Assembly: GCA_910586105.1 (NCBI GenBank)
Contig: CAJUGU010000156.1
Coordinates: 1 to 7,042 of the forward strand
Source of the DNA: an uncultured Eubacteriales bacterium
GTDB taxonomy: Bacteria > Bacillota > Clostridia > Oscillospirales > Butyricicoccaceae
Direction of reading: 5' to 3'
Length of the DNA stretch: 7,042 nt
Below the pieces are notes generated by a model. That model had not been told where the DNA came from. It saw nothing but the letters and a program-made list of their open reading frames with translations, and did not search any database. Shown in pieces: positions 1 to 5,495 of the stretch; the first letter of the stretch is position 1, and every line of letters begins with the position of its first letter. The position numbers were made by a program, and so were the translations under genes.

Positions 1-24
1 CGTGCCTCGCCGCTTTTGCGTGCG

Positions 25-56
25 GCCCTGCCCGCCACAACGACGGCGGGCAGGGC
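25..56. other. 12-bp perfect GC-rich hairpin
   Basis: Bases 25-36 are the exact reverse complement of 45-56, giving a 12-bp stem that is almost all G and C, closed by an 8-base loop at 37-44. No T-run follows on either strand, so it does not fit a standard intrinsic terminator. It could be a terminator lacking its T-tract, an mRNA-stabilising structure or a dispersed palindrome. Confidence 0.7.
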
Positions 57-117
57 GGTATCGTGCGGCGGCAGGGGCGGCGCTTCTGCGGCGTGTGAAA
101 TGGCTGCGCCGGCAAAC

Positions 118-147
118 GGCCTTTTGCGGCGCTTTCGCCGAAGGGCC
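118..147. other. Bulged hairpin upstream of walR
   Basis: Bases 118-124 pair with 141-147 (one G.T pair) and 127-131 pair with 136-140, leaving a 2-base bulge (125-126) and a CTTT loop. No T-run follows. It lies 79 bases before the walR start and would be part of the walR leader if transcription begins upstream. Its sequence resembles, in inverted orientation, part of the walR-walK interval near 938-957. Confidence 0.55.
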
Positions 148-210
148 GGAAGGTGATGGACCCGCTGCGGGCTCGAAGCGGTTCGGACGGGTCTGGTGAC
201 ATCCTTTGAT

Positions 211-217
211 AAAGGAG
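211..217 (+). promoter_or_regulatory. walR ribosome binding site
   Basis: AAAGGAG lies 9 bases before the TTG at 227-229. This selects that TTG as the start and rules out the in-frame TTG at 206, which lies upstream of the Shine-Dalgarno sequence itself. Confidence 0.85.
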
Positions 218-226
218 TGGATCGCA

Positions 227-916
227 TTGAAAAAGAAGATTCTGGTCGTTGAGGATGAGCGCACGATCGCGGATATCCTCGTATTTAATCTGGAACGGGA
301 AGGGTATGAAGCGATTTCGGCGGGCGATGGTCCGGCGGGGCTGAAAATGGCGTTGGAGGACGCCCCCGACCTGATCCTGCTGGACGTTATGCTTCCCGAA
401 ATGGATGGGTTCGAGGTCTTGCGGCAGGTGCGCGCGCAGTCGCAGGTACCGGTCATTATGCTGACCGCCCGCGAGGAGGAATCGGACAAGGTCGACGCGC
501 TCGAAATGGGGGCGGACGACTATATTACAAAGCCGTTTTCCATGCGCGAGCTGATGGCGCGGGTAAAAGCGAATATGCGCCGCACCGTTGCCGCCGGGAC
601 GGAAGCTCCCGCCGCTGCAAAGGAGGGCAAGCTGGTGATCAGCCCTGAGCAGAGCGCGGTCTATAAAAACGGCAAGCCGCTCGACCTGTCCGTGCGGGAA
701 TACGATATCCTCAGTTTCCTGTCCAAGACGCCCGGACGGGTCGTCACCCGGGAAGAGCTGATGGAAAAGGTCTGGGGTTACGAGTATTATGGCGACCTGC
801 GCGCGGTCGATGTGGCGATCCGCCGCCTCCGCGAGAAGGTGGAGGACGAACCGGCGCAGCCCAAATATATTATGACAAAGCGCGGCATGGGATATTATTT
901 CCCGGAGAAGCCATGA
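227..916 (+). CDS. walR: WalR (YycF/VicR) response regulator
   Basis: Cytoplasmic OmpR/PhoB-family transcription factor and phosphorylation target of the kinase encoded next to it. The 229-residue protein (235 in Bacillus subtilis) begins MKKKILVVEDE. The receiver domain (about 1-118) has the acidic pair Glu9/Asp10, the phospho-acceptor Asp53 in LLDVMLPEMDG, switch Thr80 and Lys102 in the KPF motif. A linker rich in Ala, Glu and Thr leads to the C-terminal winged-helix DNA-binding domain (about 132-229), whose AVDVAIRRLREKVED recognition segment closely matches WalR, and whose GMGYYF wing is typical. No catalytic residue is missing. The TTG start is chosen from the Shine-Dalgarno at 211-217; ILVVEDE then falls at the usual place near the N-terminus. 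Its family members bind paired TGTWAH half-sites and control cell-wall hydrolases. The adjacent walK, yycH and yycI make WalR far more likely than PhoP or another OmpR-type regulator. Confidence 0.95.
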   Translation: MKKKILVVEDERTIADILVFNLEREGYEAISAGDGPAGLKMALEDAPDLILLDVMLPEMDGFEVLRQVRAQSQVPVIMLTAREEESDKVDALEMGADDYITKPFSMRELMARVKANMRRTVAAGTEAPAAAKEGKLVISPEQSAVYKNGKPLDLSVREYDILSFLSKTPGRVVTREELMEKVWGYEYYGDLRAVDVAIRRLREKVEDEPAQPKYIMTKRGMGYYFPEKP

Positions 917-998
917 GCCCGCGCCCGCCTTTCCTGGGGCCTTTGGCGAAGCGCGGCGATTCACCGCCTGACGCCCCGCAGGGCCGGCAGGCGCGTCG

Positions 999-1010
999 GG
1001 AGGGGGAGGG
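999..1010 (+). promoter_or_regulatory. walK ribosome binding site
   Basis: A purine run with two overlapping GGAGG-type cores ends 3 bases before the ATG at 1014; the first core (999-1003) sits at a more usual 10-base spacing. It favours ATG 1014 over the in-frame ATG at 1032, which would be 21 bases away. An in-frame stop at 969-971 limits any upstream extension. Confidence 0.75.
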
Positions 1011-1013
1011 TCC

Positions 1014-2786
1014 ATGTTTCGCAGCCTGCATATGAAGCTGGTGCTGATCCTGGTGCTGCTGGTGGTTTCGGTCATGGCGGTGGTCGGCATCTTCCTGATC
1101 AACAGCGTCGGCATGTTTTATCTGGAAGATTTCCGCAGCCAGGTGCAGAGCACCCTCTGGACGCGTTCGGTGATGGACGCTATGGAAAACGCCGCCGCAA
1201 GCCCGGACGGCGCGGAAGCGCTGAAGAACGTGGTTTCCGCCTACGACACCCAGCTCGGGCTCGATCAGTACCGCAGCTTCAGCATCCTGGACGCGCAGGG
1301 CCGGTTCCTGACCGGTTCGATGGGCAACGCCGCCAGCGCCGAGCAGTTTTACCGCCGTCCGAACATCATTGCGGCGATGGCCGGGCAGGCGAGCTGCGCC
1401 GGGTCGGTGATCGACAGCTATATGGATTACGCGATCCCGGTGCTGGAGGGCGGCGCGGTAAAATTTATCGTGTATATCAACGACGACAAACAGGAGACCT
1501 CCGAGCTTTCCAGCCGCTTTTTTGCGATCGTCATGCAGGCGATGATGTTCGGGCTGGTGGTGGCGATCCTGCTGTCCTTCCTGCTCTCGAAAACGATCAC
1601 CACGCCGCTGGAAAACATCACGCAAGGCGCAAAGCGCATTGCGGACGGCGATTTGGGCCAGCAGCTGCCGATCCAGTCCTCGGACGAGATCGGCGAGCTG
1701 ACCAGCGCGTTCAACTATATGGCGCGCGCGCTGCACAACACCCTGAATGAGGTGCAGGGCGAACGCAACAAGCTGGAAACCATATTCCTGCATATGACTG
1801 ACGGCGTCGCGGCGTTCACCTTCGACGGCAAACCGATCCATATGAACCCTGCGGCGGAAAGCTATCTGGGCGCGCGCTTCGAGGACAAAACGACGTTTGA
1901 CGAGATGTTCAGCGATCTGTCGCTTCCGGACAAGGCGGAAAGCCGCCGGACGTATCTGCAATGCGAGATCGTGCGTTACGGGCGTATCCTGACCGTCACG
2001 CTGGCCCCCTATGGCTCGATCGACGGCGACGGCGGCGTGATGGCGGTTCTGCACGATATCACCGAGCAGCGCAAGCTGGACGACGCGCGGCGTGAATTTG
2101 TCGCGAACGTTTCGCATGAGCTGCGCACGCCGCTGACGAACATCCGGTCATATACCGAAACGCTGATCGACGCCGCCGGGGAACTGCCGCAGGAGACCGA
2201 GATCAAATTCCTCGGCGTGATCACGAGCGAAGCCGAACGGATGGCGCGTATCGTGACCGACCTGTTAACGCTGTCCAAGCTGGATTATAACCAGATGGAC
2301 CTGCGGTTCACGCGGTTCTCGACCCACGCGATGCTGGAAGCGGTCTATAACGCGATGGTGCTGAACGCCAGCGAACAGGGGCACAGCTTCCAAATGGACG
2401 TCCCGAACCAGCTTCCGGATATGAACGGCGACCGGGAACGGCTGGAGCAGGTGATCGTCAACATCGTGTCGAATTCGATCAAGTACACGCCGCAAAACGG
2501 GCACATCCGCCTGTCGGCGAAGATGCGGGACGAACGCCGTCTCGAGATCGTGGTGGAGGACGACGGCATGGGTATCCCGAAGGACGACGTGCCGCGGCTG
2601 TTCGAGCGGTTCTACCGGGTGGACAAGGCGCGCTCCCGCGAGAAGGGCGGCACGGGCCTTGGGCTTGCGATCGCAAAAGAAATGGTGGAGGCGCACCGCG
2701 GCAGCATCCGGCTGGAAAGCGAGCTGGACAAGGGTACGAAGGTCACGATCCTGCTGCCCATCGACCTGCCGCTTGAGGACGCATGA
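1014..2786 (+). CDS. walK: WalK (YycG/VicK) sensor histidine kinase
   Basis: Membrane-bound histidine kinase that autophosphorylates and passes the phosphate to WalR. The 590 residues show the full WalK architecture: first membrane helix about 9-30; an extracytoplasmic Cache/PAS-like sensor of roughly 135 residues (31-168) with SILDAQGRFL and a strand-rich end; second membrane helix about 169-191; HAMP domain about 192-244 with the conserved Pro198 and DEIGEL (224-229); cytoplasmic PAS domain about 251-350; HisKA H-box VSHELRTPL with phospho-acceptor His368 and Thr372 of the phosphatase motif; N-box with Asn483 and Asn487; G1 box DDGMGIP (516-522); F-box around 529-535; G2 box GTGLGL (546-551). 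All ATP-binding motifs are intact, so both kinase and phosphatase activity are expected. PhoR-type kinases are related, but a Cache-like sensor plus HAMP-PAS-HisKA-HATPase next to walR and yycHI is typical of WalK. It starts 97 bases after walR, a wide gap for this pair. Confidence 0.94.
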   Translation: MFRSLHMKLVLILVLLVVSVMAVVGIFLINSVGMFYLEDFRSQVQSTLWTRSVMDAMENAAASPDGAEALKNVVSAYDTQLGLDQYRSFSILDAQGRFLTGSMGNAASAEQFYRRPNIIAAMAGQASCAGSVIDSYMDYAIPVLEGGAVKFIVYINDDKQETSELSSRFFAIVMQAMMFGLVVAILLSFLLSKTITTPLENITQGAKRIADGDLGQQLPIQSSDEIGELTSAFNYMARALHNTLNEVQGERNKLETIFLHMTDGVAAFTFDGKPIHMNPAAESYLGARFEDKTTFDEMFSDLSLPDKAESRRTYLQCEIVRYGRILTVTLAPYGSIDGDGGVMAVLHDITEQRKLDDARREFVANVSHELRTPLTNIRSYTETLIDAAGELPQETEIKFLGVITSEAERMARIVTDLLTLSKLDYNQMDLRFTRFSTHAMLEAVYNAMVLNASEQGHSFQMDVPNQLPDMNGDRERLEQVIVNIVSNSIKYTPQNGHIRLSAKMRDERRLEIVVEDDGMGIPKDDVPRLFERFYRVDKARSREKGGTGLGLAIAKEMVEAHRGSIRLESELDKGTKVTILLPIDLPLEDA

Positions 2787-2811
2787 CCCGTCGTCGGAAG
2801 GGCTGGTTTGA

Positions 2812-4110
2812 ATGAAACAACGATCGCTGAAAAACACGGCGCGAAATATCGCGCTCGTCATACTGACGTTGCTCATGGGCGTTATGACGCTGCTCAGCGG
2901 GATCTTTGCGATGGACAGCGAAGCGCTTTTGCGCGCCTTCCGGCAGTCGCTGGGGCATGCGGCGGCGGGCTATGAGATACGGTCGGGGGACAGCCCGGCG
3001 GCTTATCCGTCCGCAGTCGCGATGACCGGCGCGGACGGCCGGCTTTACGGCGCAGCCTATAATGAACGCGCGGTCGCGCAGCTGTTCGAGGCGACGCGCG
3101 AGCTGCTTGGCGGTGCGGTGAGCGCGGCGGGCGATTTCGAGCCGTTTTCCGAAGAAGGGCTGCGGCGGCTGCTGGCGGACGACACGCTTTGCTATTCCTA
3201 TAACGGGGAGATTCTGGCGCCGGTGCTGGCGGCGTGGCTGGAAGGGCGTTGCGACAGCAGCCTGAATATCTCCATGCTGCTGCTGACGCGGGGCGGCGAG
3301 CTGGTGTTCCGCACGCGGGAGCAGGGATTGCTCCGGGCGGAGACGACGGTCGACCGGTCGGGTTGGACGCGCGTCGCCGAACAGCTGAACGCTTCGCCCT
3401 GCGCCTATGCGGGCGTATCGGACCGGGCGGTTTTCGGGCGGCTGGCGGCGGAGACGCTGCTGTTTGAAGAGGCCGGGATCAGCATGGAATGCCTGACGAG
3501 CGAGCCGCCCGCCTTCGGCGACCCGAACGCGGCGGACAGCCTGCAAACGCTGCTCGGCGCGTTCGGCTACAGCGTGTATGTCCGCAGCTATCAGGAGCGC
3601 GACGCGCAGGTTTATGTGGACAATGACAGCACGATGCGGGTCAGTGCGGATGGGCTGGTACGGTACACGGCGGCGCACCGCGAGGAGGAGCGGGAAACGC
3701 TCACGCTGACGGCGGCGGTCGAGCAGGCGCGGGGCATATTGGAGCAGGCGCAGTATTCGATCGGCGCGGGCACGCAGACCGAGCTGCTCGCGGCGCTGCC
3801 GCGAACGGGCGGCGGGCAGACGCTGCTGTTCGGGCTGGTGTTCGAGGGTGTGCCGGTAGTGACCGGCGAACCCTACGCGCAGTTTGAATTTGTCAACGGC
3901 CAGTTGGTCGGGGCAATGATCCGGCTGCGGCGGTACACGCTGACGGGGGAACGGCAATACATCCTTCCGGCGGCGCAGGCGGCGGCGGCTTCCCCGCGCG
4001 AGGGGCAGCGGCTGGGCATTGCTTATGTGGAACGGGAGGAAAACCGATTCACAGCGGAACGCTGCTTCACTTTTGTGCAGGAACAGGAAACGGACGACAG
4101 CCCCGCGTAA
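2812..4110 (+). CDS. yycH: YycH-like regulator of the WalK kinase
   Basis: Predicted membrane-anchored extracytoplasmic protein of 432 residues (about 455 in Bacillus subtilis YycH). A basic N-terminus (MKQRSLKNTAR) leads into one membrane helix at about 12-34 with no cleavable signal; the remainder should lie outside the cell. Near 275-295 a YVDNDSTMRVSADGLVRY stretch looks like the beta-rich YycH core, followed by a TAAVEQARGILEQ helix. In Bacillus, YycH and YycI associate with WalK through their membrane helices and restrain it, while in Staphylococcus aureus they activate it; the sign of the effect here cannot be read from sequence. Identification rests on position (25 bases after walK), topology and length more than on strong residue identity, because the family diverges fast. 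A GGAAGGG ribosome binding site (2796-2802) lies 9 bases before the ATG. The stop codon sits in the loop of a strong hairpin, and the next gene is unusually distant. Confidence 0.82.
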   Translation: MKQRSLKNTARNIALVILTLLMGVMTLLSGIFAMDSEALLRAFRQSLGHAAAGYEIRSGDSPAAYPSAVAMTGADGRLYGAAYNERAVAQLFEATRELLGGAVSAAGDFEPFSEEGLRRLLADDTLCYSYNGEILAPVLAAWLEGRCDSSLNISMLLLTRGGELVFRTREQGLLRAETTVDRSGWTRVAEQLNASPCAYAGVSDRAVFGRLAAETLLFEEAGISMECLTSEPPAFGDPNAADSLQTLLGAFGYSVYVRSYQERDAQVYVDNDSTMRVSADGLVRYTAAHREEERETLTLTAAVEQARGILEQAQYSIGAGTQTELLAALPRTGGGQTLLFGLVFEGVPVVTGEPYAQFEFVNGQLVGAMIRLRRYTLTGERQYILPAAQAAAASPREGQRLGIAYVEREENRFTAERCFTFVQEQETDDSPA

Positions 4111-4119
4111 GCGGGGCTG
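4098..4119 (+). other. Hairpin with GTAA loop containing the yycH stop codon
   Basis: Bases 4098-4106 pair perfectly with 4111-4119 (9 bp, seven of them G-C), leaving the four-base loop GTAA, a GNRA-type tetraloop. The TAA of yycH is loop bases 4108-4110. There is no T-run after it (CAAAGCCC follows), so it is not a textbook terminator. It could block 3'-to-5' decay of the walR-walK-yycH message or mark the edge of the repeat island. Confidence 0.75.
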
Positions 4120-4165
4120 CAAAGCCCGAGGGACGGCGGACGCTGAAGGAGCGTCAGCGGGCGTC

Positions 4166-4202
4166 CCCCAAATCGCTGAGGCGACGATTCAGCGATTTGG
4201 GG
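4166..4202. repeat. 14-bp perfect inverted repeat
   Basis: Bases 4166-4179 (CCCCAAATCGCTGA) are the exact reverse complement of 4189-4202, with a 9-base loop at 4180-4188. It is the longest perfect stem in the window. No T-tract follows on either strand, so a simple terminator is unlikely. Its mixed AT/GC composition differs from the purely GC stems nearby, which suggests a distinct repeat family. Confidence 0.8.
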
Positions 4203-4239
4203 AGCATCCGAAGAAAATTGCGGCGACGAACAAACGGGA

Positions 4240-4271
4240 GGCGGAAAACGGCTGGCGTTTTCCGCCGTTTT
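4240..4271 (+). terminator. Possible terminator after yycH (10-bp stem, short T-run)
   Basis: Bases 4240-4249 (GGCGGAAAAC) pair perfectly with 4257-4266 around a 7-base loop, followed by G and TTTT at 4268-4271. AAAC at 4232-4235 could extend the pairing to GTTT at 4267-4270 across a bulge. The T-tract is short, so termination would be partial at best. It lies 130 bases after the yycH stop codon. Confidence 0.4.
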
Positions 4272-4390
4272 GGGCACGAACAGCTGTAGCGTGGAAACCT
4301 TTCTTTTCTCGAGTCGCAGAAAAACAGGATCGTTTGCGCTGACGAACGGCGTGCCGAAGGCAAAAAAGAGATGCGAAGCATCTCGGGAGT

Positions 4391-4504
4391 CCAGAGGGCG
4401 TAGCCCTTTGGCGCTGCCCCGCGCAGGGGCCGGGGATCCAAGGGGCAGAGCCCCTTGGCGCGCCCCGCGCAGGGGCCGGGGATCCAAGGGGCAGAGCCTT
4501 TTGG
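4391..4504. repeat. Tandem stem-loop repeat, about 46-bp unit, 2.5 copies
   Basis: Three related hairpins start at 4391, 4438 and 4484 (periods 47 and 46). Each is a 9-bp stem with a 3-base loop (GTA, AGA, AGA). Stem 2 (4438-4446 with 4450-4458) is perfect; stem 1 has one G.T pair and stem 3 two, so sequence changes keep the pairing. Between them lie two near-identical linkers of 26 and 25 bases, each with a second hairpin GCCCC-GCGCA-GGGGC (4416-4430 and 4462-4476). Bases 4416-4452 and 4462-4498 form a 37-bp exact direct repeat. Confidence 0.85.
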
Positions 4505-4524
4505 GGAGAGCTTTCGCTTTTTTT
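4505..4524 (+). terminator. Weak T-tract terminator before yycI
   Basis: A short stem (4507-4511 with 4516-4520, including one G.T pair, loop TTTC) runs into seven Ts at 4518-4524. It follows 14 bases after the third repeat hairpin. The stem partly uses the Ts, so it would be weak, but it is the longest T-run in the interval and could end or attenuate read-through from yycH. Confidence 0.3.
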
Positions 4525-4527
4525 GAG

Positions 4528-4548
4528 TATAATTTTCCAGAAGGAGGG
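4528..4548 (+). promoter_or_regulatory. Candidate yycI promoter -10 and ribosome binding site
   Basis: TATAAT at 4528-4533 is a perfect sigma-A-type -10 box. No good -35 hexamer is at normal spacing: TTGGGG at 4501-4506 is 21 bases upstream, and TG at 4524-4525 is one base too far for an extended -10. AAGGAGGG at 4541-4548 is a very strong ribosome binding site 7 bases before the ATG at 4556 and overrides the in-frame TTG at 4523. A start near 4540 would leave a leader of about 15 bases. Confidence 0.5.
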
Positions 4549-4555
4549 TATCCTT

Positions 4556-5374
4556 ATGCAGTGGGATAAAGTGAAGTCGATATTGCTGGCGATCCTGCTG
4601 GTCGTGGATAGCTTCCTGGCTTGGAACCTTTCTCAGAATTTCCTGGCCCGCAGCCAACGCGACCGCGAAACCTTCGCCAACGTCAAAGCGCTTGCCGGTC
4701 AGGAAGGAGTTACCTTCGCCCCTGGGTTTTCCATCCCCGCCGGCGGCTCCCTCCCCGCACTGGAAGCAGAACGCAGCATCCGCGCTGAGGAACAGGCCGC
4801 CGCCGCTCTGCTTGGCGAAGACCCGCTCCGCGAGGAAAATGAGGACGGCGCCACCCGCTACGCGAACGCCAGCGGCGAAAATATCCGCTTCTCCCGCGAC
4901 GGCTCGATCGTGGCAAGGCTGAAAATCGATCGGATGCCGCAGGGCCGATCCGATGCCGTTCGCCTCGCCGAACAAAGGTTCGCCGGATTCCCCATGCACG
5001 GCGGCTTGCTTCAGGCCACCGACGAATCTGCCGTCCGCCTGACCGCTGAGATCGCCGGCGTCCCCCTGTTCGACCGCGAACTCGTTATCCGCTTTGAAGA
5101 TGGCTGGGCCAACGTCTCCGGACGGTGGACGCTTGAATTGCCATATACCACGACTGGCGCAAGTATTTATTACGACGGCGCAGACGCTCTGCTCACCTAC
5201 GCCTATCAGGCCGAAGCCGATACCGTCATCTACGATATGGCCCTCGGTTACCGGCTTGGGGAGGAGAACGCAGGCCGTATACCACTGGTTGTGTGCTGGC
5301 GTATCGTGACCGCGCGGGGCGACGAATTCCTCGATACGTCAAAAATGACAATCCTGCAGGGTGAAAATTCGTAA
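4556..5374 (+). CDS. yycI: YycI-like regulator of the WalK kinase
   Basis: Predicted single-pass membrane protein of 272 residues (280 in Bacillus subtilis YycI). The N-terminus MQWDKVKSILLAILLVVDSF is characteristic of YycI: a short M-x-W start running directly into a membrane helix (about 7-27), with the rest outside the cell. The C-terminal third is beta-rich and ends with PLVVCWRIVTARGDEF, resembling the strand-turn pattern near the end of YycI proteins. YycI is known to pair with YycH and contact WalK through membrane helices. The ATG at 4556 is chosen for its strong ribosome binding site. Unlike in typical operons it is separated from yycH by 445 repeat-rich bases and may have its own promoter. 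C is as common as or commoner than G on the coding strand in the lines I counted, whereas walK and yycH are G-rich. YycH/YycI assignment is from topology, order and the N-terminal pattern. Confidence 0.85.
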   Translation: MQWDKVKSILLAILLVVDSFLAWNLSQNFLARSQRDRETFANVKALAGQEGVTFAPGFSIPAGGSLPALEAERSIRAEEQAAAALLGEDPLREENEDGATRYANASGENIRFSRDGSIVARLKIDRMPQGRSDAVRLAEQRFAGFPMHGGLLQATDESAVRLTAEIAGVPLFDRELVIRFEDGWANVSGRWTLELPYTTTGASIYYDGADALLTYAYQAEADTVIYDMALGYRLGEENAGRIPLVVCWRIVTARGDEFLDTSKMTILQGENS

Positions 5375-5394
5375 AGTTCTGTGAGGAAACCCCT

Positions 5395-5422
5395 TTGCAA
5401 AATGTGTATTGTATGTTAAAAT
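5395..5422 (+). promoter_or_regulatory. murA promoter with extended -10
   Basis: TTGCAA (5395-5400; four of six match the -35 consensus) lies 16 bases before TAAAAT (5417-5422; five of six match the -10 consensus), and a TG at 5414-5415 supplies an extended -10. The interval is clearly AT-richer than the genes on both sides. Transcription would begin near 5429, giving a murA leader of about 185 bases. Confidence 0.65.
5403..5419 (+). promoter_or_regulatory. Candidate WalR box 1, overlapping the murA -10
   Basis: Two 6-base half-sites separated by 5 bases, the geometry of the published WalR consensus TGTWAH-N5-TGTWAH. TGTGTA (5403-5408) matches four of six positions and TGTTAA (5414-5419) six of six. 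Because it overlaps the extended -10, a bound WalR would be expected to repress. This is an inference from motif and position. Confidence 0.4.
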
Positions 5423-5453
5423 GGTAACTGAACGGCTACAGGGCTTTCCCTGT

Positions 5454-5470
5454 GATACACAAATTTTACA
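5454..5470 (-). promoter_or_regulatory. Candidate WalR box 2, opposite orientation
   Basis: Read on the minus strand, TGTAAA (plus 5465-5470) and TGTATC (plus 5454-5459) are separated by exactly 5 bases. The half-sites match the WalR consensus TGTWAH at six of six and five of six positions. It lies downstream of the predicted start near 5429 and overlaps the -35 of a weaker second promoter. Confidence 0.45.
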
Positions 5471-5495
5471 AATCAGCATATTTTGAACATATAAA
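5465..5495 (+). promoter_or_regulatory. Possible second murA promoter
   Basis: TTTACA (5465-5470) and TATAAA (5490-5495) each match five of six consensus positions but are 19 bases apart, longer than the usual 17. It would shorten the leader to roughly 115 bases. It is weaker than the promoter at 5395-5422. Confidence 0.3.

Larger units (their letters stand above)
1..226. other. GC-rich upstream region, no recognisable gene
   Basis: No reading frame here gives a recognisable protein. Frame 2 is open from a GTG at base 2 to a TGA at 197-199, but it encodes an Arg/Ala/Gly-rich peptide of the kind any GC-rich stretch produces, with no ribosome binding site visible. Frame 1 is open from the window edge to a TGA at 154-156, so the tail of an upstream gene cannot be excluded. 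The region holds two strong hairpins (25-56 and 118-147) and the walR ribosome binding site. I see no convincing -35/-10 pair, so the walR promoter may lie further upstream. Confidence 0.5.
4111..4527. repeat. Palindromic repeat island between yycH and yycI
   Basis: About 415 bases without a credible gene in any frame, made almost entirely of consecutive inverted repeats: 4139-4155 (6-bp stem), 4166-4202 (14-bp stem), 4240-4266 (10-bp stem), 4368-4384 (7-bp stem, GAA loop), then three related stem-loops at 4391-4411, 4438-4458 and 4484-4504. Open frames through it on both strands translate the palindromes into low-complexity Pro/Arg/Gly/Ser peptides and are not believable. It looks like a mosaic of REP-like intergenic elements. 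I see no transposase, target-site duplication or integrase site. In related bacteria yycH and yycI are normally adjacent, so this is an interruption of a conserved gene pair. Confidence 0.75.

Noticed and set aside
2..199. Small + strand frame of 65 codons before walR
   Set aside because: No ribosome binding site visible, contains a 12-bp hairpin and low-complexity Arg/Ala residues; no family recognised.
206..226. Upstream TTG start for walR
   Set aside because: It precedes the AAAGGAG at 211-217, which correctly spaces TTG 227; the added residues (MIKEWIA) are not part of WalR proteins.
870..2117. Long minus-strand open frame of 415 codons opposite walK
   Set aside because: It is antisense to a clear histidine kinase, gives a His/Arg/Asp-rich translation typical of GC-rich shadow frames, and has no recognisable domain.
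4100..4116. Kinship between the yycH stop hairpin and the 17-bp repeat (both contain CCCGCGTA in one orientation)
   Set aside because: Only about 8 bases are shared, expected by chance in such GC-rich DNA.
2743..4122. Minus-strand open frame of 459 codons opposite yycH
   Set aside because: Arg/Gln/Pro-rich shadow of a GC-rich gene; yycH on the + strand has a ribosome binding site, a membrane helix and operon context.
4019..4342. Small + strand frames in and after the end of yycH
   Set aside because: They overlap yycH in another frame and run into palindromes; no initiation signal.
4523..4555. Upstream TTG start for yycI
   Set aside because: It lies before the -10 box and the AAGGAGGG; ATG 4556 gives the typical YycI N-terminus.
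4111..4555. Insertion sequence remnant
   Set aside because: No transposase fragment, no pair of long terminal inverted repeats enclosing the region, and no target-site duplication found by eye.
4154..4999. Minus-strand frame spanning the repeat island and part of yycI
   Set aside because: Its second half merely translates the palindromes, and its first half is antisense to yycI.
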